Below, piece by piece: positions 38,934 to 47,803 of a stretch of DNA of 58,121 bases. Within the stretch, counting starts at the first letter, position 1. Every line of letters starts with the position of its first letter. The stretch is taken from NCBI RefSeq assembly GCF_019800665.1, contig NZ_JAHVKO010000009.1:1-58121 (forward strand), written 5' to 3'. Below the pieces are notes generated by a model. That model saw nothing but the letters and a program-made list of their open reading frames with translations, had not been told where the DNA came from and made no database searches. The DNA comes from Microbulbifer agarilyticus. Lineage in GTDB: Bacteria; Pseudomonadota; Gammaproteobacteria; Pseudomonadales; Cellvibrionaceae. The translations under genes were made by a program, and so were the position numbers.

Positions 38934-39575
38934 ATGAAAAAGGAAGAAAGATTCCGCCACCTGATCAAACAGGAGGCAGCCCGCCTAATGGTGCATGAAG
39001 GAGTAAACCAGTACTTCGATGCAAAACGTATCGCCGCCAGGCGCATCATTGGTAAACAGTACAAATACAACCCGAAGTATTTGCCCTCAAACGGCGAAAT
39101 TTCTGACGCAGTCCATGCGCTCGGACAAGCAGCAGATCCTGCAAGCCACCAACAACTGCTATTTCGTATGCGTTTACTCGCACTAGAGGTAATGGAGCGA
39201 CTGCAGCCCTTCTCCCCTCGCCTAATTGGCTCAGTAAGTACCGGTCGGATCCGGAAAGGAAGTGATATCGACCTACATGTTTTTACCGATGAAATTGAGG
39301 TACTTGAACATCATTTGCATGCTCTCGACTGGCAGTTTGATCGCGATACAGTGTGTATTCGTGCAAACGGCAAATTGATCGAGTACCAACACATCCACCT
39401 AGACTTCGAGTTTCCTGTGGAGCTATCTATCTACCCTGAGCGGGAAATACGCGTGGTTGGCAGATCGAGTACCGACGGCAAACCAATACGACGATTGAAC
39501 GCAGGCAAGGTTCGCCAATTGATTACAGATGAACACTGGGAAGACTACCTTCGACAAGATGGCCAACTGGAATAG
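38934..39575 (+). CDS. Stand-alone Pol-beta-fold nucleotidyltransferase
   Basis: The 213-residue protein has the minimal nucleotidyltransferase signature LIGSVSTGRIRKGSDIDLHVF: GS at 99-100, G104, D111 and D113, with the third acidic residue probably D157 in IHLDFEF. About 80 N-terminal residues are helical and basic. It is not like the class II CCA enzyme head, so the HD plus nucleotidyltransferase pair is not simply a split CCA enzyme. No clear Shine-Dalgarno precedes the ATG, which suggests translational coupling to the HD gene. Possible roles are RNA end nucleotidylation or protein AMPylation; nothing here decides between them. Confidence 0.75.
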   Translation: MKKEERFRHLIKQEAARLMVHEGVNQYFDAKRIAARRIIGKQYKYNPKYLPSNGEISDAVHALGQAADPASHQQLLFRMRLLALEVMERLQPFSPRLIGSVSTGRIRKGSDIDLHVFTDEIEVLEHHLHALDWQFDRDTVCIRANGKLIEYQHIHLDFEFPVELSIYPEREIRVVGRSSTDGKPIRRLNAGKVRQLITDEHWEDYLRQDGQLE

Positions 39576-39620
39576 TCCGATGAGTTAGCTTCTTAAAGAG
39601 TAAGAACCGGAGGGAAAAAC

Positions 39621-39670
39621 GGTACCGAGAGGTACCGCCAAGAAACATGTGCAGCCCGGCAAAGCCGGGC
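39621..39670. repeat. Two short palindromes downstream of the nucleotidyltransferase gene
   Basis: GGTACC-gaga-GGTACC at 39621-39636 is followed by a perfect GCCCGGC-AAA-GCCGGGC hairpin at 39654-39670. There is no T run. They lie between convergent genes and probably protect or end the rightward HD-nucleotidyltransferase transcript. Confidence 0.5.
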
Positions 39671-39738
39671 ATCACGCTGAGAAGAAGGTCCAGAGAGAAT
39701 TGGCAAGCTCACTGACTAATTCAGCTTGGCAGTCATGG

Positions 39739-40251
39739 CTAACGACGCACGCAGGCATCCAGCTGCATGCGATACAACTCGGCCATATCTTCGTCAAAGC
39801 AACAGAAAATCACATGGCGTGGACCGCCGTCGCGGTCGAGGTGCTGCTGTGCCTGCTCCACGGCAACTTCGACAGCGAGTTCAGGGGGATAGTCATAAAC
39901 ACCGCAACTGATGGCGGGAAAGGCGAGCGAGTGGGCGTTTTCACGGCGAGCGAGATTGAGGCACTGACGATAACAACTGGCCAGTAGCTCTGGCTCGCCC
40001 AAATTACCGCCGCGCCACACGGGTCCTACCGTGTGATAAATGCGTTTGACCGGAAGACCGTAACCTTGCGTGGCGCGTACTTCGCCAACCGGACACCCGC
40101 CGATAACACGGCAGGCCTCCAGTAGTGCCGGACCGGCCGCGCGATGTATGGCGCCATCGACGCCGCCTCCACCCAGGAGCCTCTGGTTGGCTGCATTGAC
40201 GATTACATCCACATGCAACCGAGTGATATCACCGAGGTGTACTTCGATCAC
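39739..40251 (-). CDS. Macrodomain protein (O-acetyl-ADP-ribose deacetylase type)
   Basis: This is a MacroD/YmdB-like macrodomain that hydrolyses ADP-ribose derivatives such as O-acetyl-ADP-ribose and mono-ADP-ribosyl groups. From the GTG at 40251, with GGAG eight bases upstream, the product has 170 residues. Family motifs are GDITRLHVDVIVNAANQRLLGGGGVDGAIHRAAGPAL (about 7-43, given by position), with the catalytic Asn/Asp positions, and FPAISCGVYDYPPELAV. A longer frame to 40293 exists but adds a glycine/alanine-rich leader. It is convergent with the nucleotidyltransferase gene. A functional pairing, with nucleotidylation or ADP-ribosylation and its removal, is only speculation. Confidence 0.9.
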   Translation of the reverse strand: MIEVHLGDITRLHVDVIVNAANQRLLGGGGVDGAIHRAAGPALLEACRVIGGCPVGEVRATQGYGLPVKRIYHTVGPVWRGGNLGEPELLASCYRQCLNLARRENAHSLAFPAISCGVYDYPPELAVEVAVEQAQQHLDRDGGPRHVIFCCFDEDMAELYRMQLDACVRR

Positions 40252-40317
40252 TCTAACTACTCCAGCCGCGGCACCACCGATCAATAAGTGCAACGTTGCA
40301 CTTGTACCGCAATCGAA

Positions 40318-41793
40318 CTACTGCTTTTGCCCCAGTATTTGACGGTGGCGCGTTGAAATTCCTTCGGGGCAATGCGTCACGGCACTTACTAAAACAATAG
40401 CAGCTGCGGAGAGGACAAAACCCGGTAAAAGCTCGTATATATCGAAGATGCCACCAGAGAGGTGTTTCCAAACCAATACGGTTATACCTCCAACAAGCAC
40501 CCCGGCGATGGCACCCGCGCCGGTCATACGCGACCAATACAAGCTAATGAGTACTGCAGGACCAAACGCAGCCCCGAGGCCAGCCCAGGCATAGGCGACC
40601 ACATCCAGCACTTTGGAATCCGGGTCCATGGCCACACCGATCGCAATCAGCGACAGCGCCACCACCGCCCAGCGGCCCACGACTACCAGATGCTCAGAGG
40701 AAACCTTCTTACCGAACCAGACGTGGTAGATATCCTCCGCCAGGGCCGCGGAGGACACCAGCAACTGCGAGTCTGCGGTACTCATAATCGCCGACAGAAT
40801 TGCCGCGAGCAGAATGCCGGCAATCAGCGGATGGAACAGGGCTTCCACCAAGGCCATAAAAATACGCTCGCCATCGGGCAGCGCCTGGGTAAGTTCCAAA
40901 TGCCCAAACAGGCCAACACTCAGGGCACCAAGGAAACCCGCGAGCGACCAAATTGCAGCAACCGTCGCCGCCGCCGGCATATCATCCGGATGACGCAACG
41001 CCTTGAAGCGCGCCAGGATATGCGGCTGGCCGAAATACCCCAGCCCCCAAGCCAGTGAGCTCAGAATTGCGGCCAAACCCAGTGCTGTTCCAGACTTGTC
41101 CACCATCAGGTGCATCAATTCCGGGTGTTGCGCCTGCATCTGCGCCCAGGCTCCACCTACTCCGCCCTCGTCGGAAATAATCATGATGGGCACGATCAGC
41201 AGCGCCAGGCTCATCAACAGTCCCTGAAACACATCGGTCCAGGACACCGCGAGAAAGCCACCAAACAGGGTGTACGAGATCACCGCGATCGCACCGATCA
41301 CCACCGCCCACTGGTAATCCCAGCCGAACACCGTTTCAAACAGCTTGCCGCCGGCAATCAATCCAGACGCCACGTAGAAAAGGAAAAACAGCAAAATGAA
41401 AAACGCACACACGGTGCGCAGCCACGGCGTATTCAGATCGAAACGCCGATGCAGATAAGACGGCACCGTCAACGCATCATCCAGCGCAAAACTGTATATG
41501 CGCAGGCGCCGCGCCATGATGGTCCAGCTCAGCACAATTCCGCCGAACAGACCAAACGCGATCCACGCGGAAGACAGGCCACTGGCATAAGCCGCACCGG
41601 GCAACCCGAGCAGCAACCAGCCACTCATATCGGAGGCACCGGCGCTCAGCGCCGCCACCGCTGGCGGTAGGGAACGCCCACCGAGAAAGTAATCGCTCGC
41701 ATCCTTGGTACGACGGTAGGCGTAGACACCGATCGCAAGAATGAGAACCAGATAAGCAATGAAGGTAAGGGCGACAAGCCATTGTCCAGACAT
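40318..41793 (-). CDS. putP: Sodium:proline symporter PutP
   Basis: This SSS-family carrier imports proline with Na+. The 491-residue product has about 13 transmembrane segments and starts MSGQWLVALTFIAYLV with GGGGAA upstream. Family motifs include FLGGRSLPPAVAALSAGASDMSGWLLLGLPG (about 37-67, by position), where Asp-55-like and Ser residues bind Na+. LSAIMSTADSQLLVSSA contains the second Na+ site. The C-terminal YSSM region is conserved. No putA or PutR is adjacent. It ends 66 bp beyond the macrodomain start on the same strand and could be upstream in the same transcript. Confidence 0.93.
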   Translation of the reverse strand: MSGQWLVALTFIAYLVLILAIGVYAYRRTKDASDYFLGGRSLPPAVAALSAGASDMSGWLLLGLPGAAYASGLSSAWIAFGLFGGIVLSWTIMARRLRIYSFALDDALTVPSYLHRRFDLNTPWLRTVCAFFILLFFLFYVASGLIAGGKLFETVFGWDYQWAVVIGAIAVISYTLFGGFLAVSWTDVFQGLLMSLALLIVPIMIISDEGGVGGAWAQMQAQHPELMHLMVDKSGTALGLAAILSSLAWGLGYFGQPHILARFKALRHPDDMPAAATVAAIWSLAGFLGALSVGLFGHLELTQALPDGERIFMALVEALFHPLIAGILLAAILSAIMSTADSQLLVSSAALAEDIYHVWFGKKVSSEHLVVVGRWAVVALSLIAIGVAMDPDSKVLDVVAYAWAGLGAAFGPAVLISLYWSRMTGAGAIAGVLVGGITVLVWKHLSGGIFDIYELLPGFVLSAAAIVLVSAVTHCPEGISTRHRQILGQKQ

Positions 41794-42000
41794 GTGGAAT
41801 TCCCCGTCAGATTTGGCAGATCCAGCCTTATTTGGTGAAAGATTAGGCTGATTCCGTCGTTATTGGTCTTTATTGCGCGTAAATCTACCCATTCACTGGC
41901 GGTTACTCAATCCGCAAACTAAACCATGGATATGTACAGCTTGTGCAAACTACCACGGACGGTGGTTTCAGACTGAGTACACAGGGAAAAATTAAACACT

Positions 42001-42738
42001 ATGGGTATTTGCCTGGATGAACTGCGTTTATTCGTCGTTCGTCCCACATTAAAGCAGCTTCGTGCCTGGTCCCCCGGGATGGAAGCGTTGTTGCTGGGCA
42101 CCGCCGCTCAGGAATCCCAGCTCGGCTTTCACCTCAAGCAGGGGCGTCGCCACGGCATGGGTATTTTCCAGATTCTGCCGAGCACGCACCGCCAGATCTG
42201 GGATAAATATCTGATCAACTTTCCGCCGCTCGCCTCCAAGGTGCGCGGCCTCGCCAGCCAGCGCGACTTTTTGCAGCACCCCCACACGGAACTCGCCACC
42301 AACTTGCGCTATGCCACCGCCATCGCATGGCTGATTTATCGCGCGGCAGGCGTCGAACGCGTGGAAACCTCCGATTTACCGCGCATGGCCAAACTGTGGA
42401 AAAAACACTTTCACCACGGCCCCAGCGCCCGCTTGCGGGACTTCGTCGACAGCTACGCCAAGCTGGTTAGACCTTCAGAAAATGCCCTACCAGAACTAGA
42501 ACCGGAACCCGAAAACGAAACAGCCGCGGTACAAACCGCGGCTGCTCAAAAAACCGATACGCTACTGATCGAGGACGAATCGCCTACAGATTCCGCGCCT
42601 CAATATACAGCGGCTGCGCCGGCTCCTCCTGAGAAGCTGCTGGAGAAACTTCCGGCTCCTCATCGCGAGCGTCTTCAGGAATCCAGGAATCCACATACTG
42701 CTCAATCGCGCGCGCGTCCACCGCAGGCGCGGGTTTAG
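42001..42738 (+). CDS. Lysozyme-fold-like protein with a disordered tail
   Basis: I do not recognise the family with certainty. Residues about 28-65 ([13 protein letters not shown] and [16 protein letters not shown]) resemble transglycosylase/lysozyme folds, with a Glu in AAQES (E38) and GIFQI-x-P where catalytic-domain proteins have GxxQ. No signal peptide is visible, so a cytoplasmic or phage-derived role is possible. Residues about 160-245 are Glu/Pro/Ala-rich and low in complexity. The last 155 bp overlap the 3' end of convergent ttcA, and codons about 174-182 contain the ttcA terminator hairpin, so the annotated tail may be an artefact of read-through of the frame. Confidence 0.6.
   Translation: MGICLDELRLFVVRPTLKQLRAWSPGMEALLLGTAAQESQLGFHLKQGRRHGMGIFQILPSTHRQIWDKYLINFPPLASKVRGLASQRDFLQHPHTELATNLRYATAIAWLIYRAAGVERVETSDLPRMAKLWKKHFHHGPSARLRDFVDSYAKLVRPSENALPELEPEPENETAAVQTAAAQKTDTLLIEDESPTDSAPQYTAAAPAPPEKLLEKLPAPHRERLQESRNPHTAQSRARPPQARV
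42510..42544 (-). terminator. ttcA terminator inside the opposing gene
   Basis: CAGCCGCGGT-ACAA-ACCGCGGCTG (42521-42544) is a perfect 10-bp stem. On the minus strand it is followed by TTTCGTTTTC, so it can stop the ttcA transcript. On the plus strand the same bases are codons for an AAVQTAAA stretch in the convergent gene. Confidence 0.72.
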
Positions 42739-43540
42739 AGCGGTCCAGTTCCAGGCTCTCAAAATCGTACAGATCGCGATCCGCCAACTGGGATGGAGAT
42801 ACCCGGGTTAACGCAGCAAAAATGTTGTCGCTGCGACCGGGATATTTCTTATCCCACTCATTCAGCATGCCCTTGATCGCCTGACGCTGCAGGTTTTCCT
42901 GACTACCACACAGGTTGCACGGAATAATCGGGAACTGCTTGTGGTCGGCAAAGGCAATTAGGTCCGTCTCGCGGCAATACGCCAGCGGGCGAATCACAAT
43001 ATTACGGCCGTCGTCTGCGCGCAGTTTCGGCGGCATCGCTTTCAGGCGGCCACCATAAAACATATTCAAAAACAGCGTTTCAACAATGTCGTCCTTGTGG
43101 TGACCGAGCGCCACCTTGGTCGCACCGATTTCTTCGGCAAAACCGTACAAAGTGCCACGGCGCAAGCGCGAACACAGGCCACAGGTCGTTTTGCCTTCCG
43201 GCACCACTTCCTTCACCACACTGTAGGTGTCTTTGTTTACGATGTGATACGGCACGCCGATGGACTGCAGGTACTCCGGCAGGATGTGCTCGGGGAAGCC
43301 CGGCTGCTTCTGATCCATATTCACCGCCACCAGCTCAAAGTGCACCGGCGCGGTCTTCTGCAGGTTCATCAGGATTTCCAGCATCGCGTAGGAATCCTTA
43401 CCACCGGACAGGCACACCATCACCTTGTCGCCCTCTTCAATCATATTGAAGTCGGCGATCGCCTTGCCCACATTGCGGCGCAGGCGCTTTTGCAGCTTGT
43501 TGAATTCCAGCCGGTCGCGGCGGTTTTCCAGGTCAGACAT
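42584..43540 (-). CDS. ttcA: tRNA 2-thiocytidine biosynthesis protein TtcA
   Basis: TtcA thiolates C32 of several tRNAs using an Fe-S cluster and ATP. The start [20 protein letters not shown] gives 318 residues; the 21 upstream codons are not family-like. The PP-loop is [13 protein letters not shown] (about 42-54). The cluster/catalytic cysteines appear as [12 protein letters not shown] and [14 protein letters not shown]. The C-terminus beyond the catalytic domain (about 265-318) is Asp/Glu/Pro-rich and is antisense to the opposing gene's tail. It is preceded on the same strand by a large cloverleaf repeat. Confidence 0.94.
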   Translation of the reverse strand: MSDLENRRDRLEFNKLQKRLRRNVGKAIADFNMIEEGDKVMVCLSGGKDSYAMLEILMNLQKTAPVHFELVAVNMDQKQPGFPEHILPEYLQSIGVPYHIVNKDTYSVVKEVVPEGKTTCGLCSRLRRGTLYGFAEEIGATKVALGHHKDDIVETLFLNMFYGGRLKAMPPKLRADDGRNIVIRPLAYCRETDLIAFADHKQFPIIPCNLCGSQENLQRQAIKGMLNEWDKKYPGRSDNIFAALTRVSPSQLADRDLYDFESLELDRSKPAPAVDARAIEQYVDSWIPEDARDEEPEVSPAASQEEPAQPLYIEARNL

Positions 43541-43608
43541 CGGTAAATCTCGAAAATAACGTGCGGTATTACCCGGGGAACAGACAGAAGTGAATACTTG
43601 CATGCGCA

Positions 43609-43724
43609 GGCGCTGACACCGGGGAAGCCAGTGCGGGACCGTCTGTGGCCAGGGATGGCCACAGCCGAGCGTTCATGGATGAACTCGTAGCGTGTCCCGC
43701 AGTGGCTTCCCCGGTGGCAGTGCC
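43609..43724. repeat. Cloverleaf inverted repeat A upstream of ttcA
   Basis: Arms of 31 nt (43609-43639 and 43694-43724) are complementary except for one G-T and two mismatches. Inside the arms are two further hairpins: a perfect CTGTGGCCA stem with loop GGGA (643-664 of 43xxx) and a TTCA/TGAA-cored stem with loop TGGA and a two-base bulge (43666-43687). The whole can fold as a three-way junction. It lies 70 bp upstream of the ttcA start. Positions 43541-43801 hold nothing else. Confidence 0.85.
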
Positions 43725-43801
43725 GCCCCGGAACCATCTACGGAGCCCCACTACCAAAGCAGGGCCCGACGAAAATCAGGCCGCGATTGTACGCTTTCCG
43801 A

Positions 43802-44503
43802 TCAAGAAGTGCACAAACTATCGGACCGCGTGTCCACATTGCCCTTCAAGAGAATTTCCAGGCAGGGCCACACATGGTCCAGTAGCGCAGGCTGTGCTTT
43901 CGCTGTGGGATGGATACCATCGGTCTGCATAGCACCATCTAGCAACGCCACCGTCTCCAGAAAGAACGGCACCAGCGGCACCTTCTGCTCCGCCGCTACC
44001 TTCGGAAAAACTTCGGCAAACGCCTTGGTATACGCCTTGCCGTAATTCGGTGGCATTTGCATACCCAGCAGCAGCACCTCGGCACCCTGCTCCCGCGCCA
44101 TCTCCACCATGCGCACCAGGTTCTGCTTCAGCATCCGCGGCGGATAACCGCGCAAACCATCGTTACCACCCAGCTCCAGCACCAGCCAGTCAGGCCCGTG
44201 CTCACTCAACAGTCGCGGCAAACGCGCCAGGCCGCCCGCAGAAGTCTCGCCGCTCACACTGGCATTCACCACCTTCACCGCCAGATCCTGCTCCGCCAGG
44301 CGGTCGCGCAACAGCTGCACCCAGCCATCGCGCTCATCAATGCCGTAGGCCGCGCTAATACTGTCTCCAAGCACCAACAAAGTGCCTGTCTCAATCGCAC
44401 CTCGCTCATCCGCTTTGACTGCTGCCGCGTAAACTAAAACGATCAACAGCAGGCCACGCGAGATGAAACCGGGCACAAGACTCCGGAAAAAAACCGCCGC
44501 CAT
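43802..44503 (-). CDS. tesA: TesA-like SGNH esterase/lysophospholipase
   Basis: This is a periplasmic multifunctional acyl-CoA thioesterase I/lysophospholipase L1/arylesterase. From MAAVFFRSLVPGF, with GGAGAG before it, there are 233 residues including an N-terminal signal segment. The SGNH motifs are LLVLGDSISAAYG (GDS), the Gly of NASVSGETSAGGL, GGNDGLRG, and the DGIHPTAKAQ Asp-x-x-His. It is divergent from an ABC transporter of the YbbA/YbbP type with 57 bp between starts, the same neighbourhood as tesA-ybbA-ybbP in E. coli. Confidence 0.93.
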   Translation of the reverse strand: MAAVFFRSLVPGFISRGLLLIVLVYAAAVKADERGAIETGTLLVLGDSISAAYGIDERDGWVQLLRDRLAEQDLAVKVVNASVSGETSAGGLARLPRLLSEHGPDWLVLELGGNDGLRGYPPRMLKQNLVRMVEMAREQGAEVLLLGMQMPPNYGKAYTKAFAEVFPKVAAEQKVPLVPFFLETVALLDGAMQTDGIHPTAKAQPALLDHVWPCLEILLKGNVDTRSDSLCTS

Positions 44504-44560
44504 GTCATACTCTCCACTATTCATCTAAAGCGCATTTTGCAGAAATTCCAGGGACTTGCC

Positions 44561-45301
44561 ATGTCAGTGATGCTAAAAGCCGAAAACCTACACCACCGAG
44601 TCAGCACAAGTGAGGGCCCACTGACCCTGCTAAACGACATTTCCTTGCAACTCCCCACCGGCCAGAGCCTAGCCATCACCGGTGCCTCCGGTTCCGGCAA
44701 ATCGACGCTGCTGGGCCTGCTGGCCGGGCTCGACCGCCCCACCGAAGGCAAGATCTGGCTGGCCGGCCAAGAAATCACCGCCATGGACGAAGAACAGCGT
44801 GCGGCGCTGCGCGCCCGCTGTGTCGGCTTCGTGTTCCAGACCTTCCAGCTGCTGCCCGGTCTCACCGCACAGGAAAACGTCATGCTGCCCAGTGAACTGC
44901 GCGGTGAACGCAACGCCGGCAAGCGTGCGCAGGAGTTCCTTGAGCGCGTTGGTCTCGGTCACCGCTTGCACCACTATCCGCGCCAGCTCTCCGGCGGCGA
45001 ACAGCAGCGCGTCGCCATCGCCAGAGCGTTCTGCAGTATCGCCAATGACTCTTCGACCGCCGATAACGGTATTTTGTTCGCCGACGAACCCACCGGCAGC
45101 CTGGATGCCCACAACGGCGAAAAGGTGATTGACCTGCTGTTCAAACTGAATGAAGAGACCAACACCACGCTGGTATTGGTCACTCACGAACAGCGCCTGG
45201 CGGAGCGCTGCGGCGCGCACCTGCGTATGGCCGCCGGCGAAATCACCACCGCCGACATTCCCGACAACTACCTGGGCGACCAGGCGGAGGTGTCTGTCTG
45301 A
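44561..45301 (+). CDS. ybbA: ABC transporter ATP-binding protein (YbbA family)
   Basis: This is a cytoplasmic ATPase of the LolD/MacB-type superfamily that partners the adjacent FtsX-like permease. From MSVMLKAENLHHRVST the product has 246 residues. Walker A GASGSGKS, the signature LSGGEQQRVAIARAF and Walker B ILFADEPTGSLD are all present. The Q-loop is VFQTFQLL. Its stop codon shares a base with the permease start (TGATG), which indicates translational coupling. The cargo of YbbA/YbbP systems is unknown; they are thought to act mechanically on envelope lipids or hydrolases. Confidence 0.92.
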   Translation: MSVMLKAENLHHRVSTSEGPLTLLNDISLQLPTGQSLAITGASGSGKSTLLGLLAGLDRPTEGKIWLAGQEITAMDEEQRAALRARCVGFVFQTFQLLPGLTAQENVMLPSELRGERNAGKRAQEFLERVGLGHRLHHYPRQLSGGEQQRVAIARAFCSIANDSSTADNGILFADEPTGSLDAHNGEKVIDLLFKLNEETNTTLVLVTHEQRLAERCGAHLRMAAGEITTADIPDNYLGDQAEVSV

Positions 45302-47754
45302 TGCTGCCGCTGAAACTACTGGGCCGCGACTGGCGCGGGGGCGAACTGGCCCTGATCGCCACCGCCCTGGTCCTCGCCGTTAGCTGCGTAACCGCGATCG
45401 CGCACTTCTCCGATCGCCTCACCCGCGCCATGTACATCCAGTCGCAAAGCTTTCTGGCGGCAGAACGGGTAGTGCAGAGCAGCAAGGTGGTGCCACAGGA
45501 ATGGTTGAGCAAAGCCGACGAACTGGGTCTGGAGCAGGCACAAACCACCGTGTTTGCCTCGATGCTGTCCGCCGGCGATGAATTCCAGTTTGCCTCGGTG
45601 AAAGCCGTCACCGACGACTACCCGCTGGTTGGCCACCTGGAAATGCGCGGCAACGCCAGCGATGAACCGCGCACAGTACAACAGGGCCCGGCTCCCGGCG
45701 AGGTGTGGCTGGAAGCCCGTTTGCTGCCGCTGATGGACCTGCAAATCGGCGACCAGCTACAGCTGGGCGATGGTGACTTTGCGATTACCGGCATCCTCGA
45801 CCACGAGCCGGATCGCGGCGCCAGCCTCTTCTCCATGGGCGCGCGCCTGATGATGCACCAGTCGGATCTCGCAGAAACCAATATCCTGCAGCCCGGCAGC
45901 CGCGTGACCTATCGCTACCTGTTTTCCGGCGATGACGCCGCGCTCAACAGCTACTTCAACTGGCTGAAACCGCAGCTCACCGAACACCAGCGCGTTATTG
46001 ACCTGGAAGAAGGCCAGCCACGCGTCGCACGCACCCTGGATCGCGCCGAGAGTTTCCTGTTCCTCGCCGCCAGCCTCGCGGTGCTACTCGCCAGCGTTGC
46101 CGTGGGCCTCGCCGCGCGCCGCTACAGCCTGCGCCACGCCAACTATGTGGCAGTGATGAAAAGCCTCGGTGCCGGCAAAAATAAGATCCTCGGTATTTAT
46201 ATCGGCCAGATGACCGCGCTCGCACTGATTGCCACCGCCATCGGCCTGGCCATCGGCTCGCTGATTCAGTCCCAGGCAGTCAACCTGCTGGAAGGCTTCT
46301 TCCCGGTTGCGCCGCCCCCCAGTGGTATTCAGCCGCTGTGGGTTGGCCTCGCTACCGGCGTCGCCTGTGTAATCGGATTCGCTATGCCGCCACTGTTCCG
46401 CCTGGCCCAGACCGATCCCATGCAGACCCTGCGTCAGGACTGGAGCAACCCGGACAAACGCGAATGGCTCGGCCTGATTCCCGGCCCGCTATCGATGTTA
46501 CTGCTGATCTGGTGGTTGTCCGGCAGCCTCGCCATCACCCTTGCCCTGCTCGCCGGTCTCGGCCTGCTGATTGCCGGTGCTGCCGTGGTGAACCGACTGC
46601 TGGTACGCGGTCGCCTCGCCTCCTTGGGCGGTAGCTGGCGCATTGCGCTCGGCAGCCTGCAGCGCCGCGCCGGCTTCAATACCCTGCTGATTGCCGCCTT
46701 CGGCACCGGCCTGCTGGCCATGCTCGCCATGTTCTACGCGCGCACCGCACTGATCGACGAATGGCAGATGCAGTTGCCGGAAAACGCCCCCAACCATTTC
46801 CTGGTCAATATCGCGCCCTACGAACTGGACGGCGTAAAGCAAAAAGTTGAAGGCAAAAACCTCGAGGGCACCGAGTTCTACCCCATGGTGCGCGGCCGCC
46901 TGATCGCGGTGAACGGCACCCCGGTGAACGAACGCGACCAGAAAGACGGCTCAATCCGCCGCGAGCTCAACCTGAGCTGGACAGATACAGTTCCTGCGGA
47001 CAATAAAATTGTTGCCGGTGAATGGTGGAGCGAAGACCTGAACGAAGGCGTATCCGTAGAAGTGGAAGTCGCCGCGCGACTGGGCCTGAGCTTGGGCGAC
47101 GTGCTGCGATTCTCCATTGGCGGCCTCGAAACCGAAGCCACCATCACCAGCCTGCGCACACTCGACTGGAACAGCATGCGCCCCAACTTCTTTATGCTGT
47201 TTGCCCCCGGCAGCCTGGACACCTTCCCGGCCACCTACATCCAGAGCTTCTACCTGCCGCCGGAAGACAAACTGTTCGTCAACGAACTGGTGAAAAACTT
47301 CCCCAGTGTCAGCATCATCGAACTGGATAAGATTCTCGAAAACATCCGCGAAACCATCGGCCAGGTGGCCATTGCAGTGGAATCCGTACTCGCACTGATG
47401 CTGGTTGCCGGCGTACTGGTACTGGTTGCCGGCGTGCGCGCCAGTATCGCCGAGCGCTTGCAGGAAGCCGCGGTAATCCGCACACTGGGCGGCCGTCGCC
47501 AGCTGCTGATTCGCAGCCTGATGATCGAGTTTGGCCTGCTCGGCGTTGCCGCTGGACTGCTGGCATCCATCGGCACCGAAGCCACACTGGCTGTGCTCAC
47601 CCAACGGGTATTCGACATGCCCTTCCAGTTCCATCCGGGGCTATGGGTGATTGGACCACTGGCCGGCGCATTGCTGGTCGGTACTGCGGGCACGCTGGCA
47701 TGTAGAAGTGCAGTCAGTCAGCCTCCGCTTAAGGTCTTGCGCGAATTGGCTTGA
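45301..47754 (+). CDS. FtsX-like permease (YbbP family)
   Basis: The 817-residue membrane protein has ten predicted transmembrane segments, arranged as an FtsX domain after each of two large periplasmic loops. It starts MLPLKLLGRDWRGGELALIA. VGLAARRYSLRHANYVAVMKSLGAGKNKIL (about 260-290) and ASIAERLQEAAVIRTLGGRRQLL (about 712-735) are the two coupling-helix regions that contact the ATPase. The size and layout match E. coli YbbP. The gene begins on the last base of ybbA. A cloverleaf repeat follows 49 bp after the stop. Confidence 0.92.
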   Translation: MLPLKLLGRDWRGGELALIATALVLAVSCVTAIAHFSDRLTRAMYIQSQSFLAAERVVQSSKVVPQEWLSKADELGLEQAQTTVFASMLSAGDEFQFASVKAVTDDYPLVGHLEMRGNASDEPRTVQQGPAPGEVWLEARLLPLMDLQIGDQLQLGDGDFAITGILDHEPDRGASLFSMGARLMMHQSDLAETNILQPGSRVTYRYLFSGDDAALNSYFNWLKPQLTEHQRVIDLEEGQPRVARTLDRAESFLFLAASLAVLLASVAVGLAARRYSLRHANYVAVMKSLGAGKNKILGIYIGQMTALALIATAIGLAIGSLIQSQAVNLLEGFFPVAPPPSGIQPLWVGLATGVACVIGFAMPPLFRLAQTDPMQTLRQDWSNPDKREWLGLIPGPLSMLLLIWWLSGSLAITLALLAGLGLLIAGAAVVNRLLVRGRLASLGGSWRIALGSLQRRAGFNTLLIAAFGTGLLAMLAMFYARTALIDEWQMQLPENAPNHFLVNIAPYELDGVKQKVEGKNLEGTEFYPMVRGRLIAVNGTPVNERDQKDGSIRRELNLSWTDTVPADNKIVAGEWWSEDLNEGVSVEVEVAARLGLSLGDVLRFSIGGLETEATITSLRTLDWNSMRPNFFMLFAPGSLDTFPATYIQSFYLPPEDKLFVNELVKNFPSVSIIELDKILENIRETIGQVAIAVESVLALMLVAGVLVLVAGVRASIAERLQEAAVIRTLGGRRQLLIRSLMIEFGLLGVAAGLLASIGTEATLAVLTQRVFDMPFQFHPGLWVIGPLAGALLVGTAGTLACRSAVSQPPLKVLRELA

Positions 47755-47803
47755 TCGCAAAGGCAACAGCGCTCGGATTAAAAACGCATTAGCCAGAATT
47801 GAA

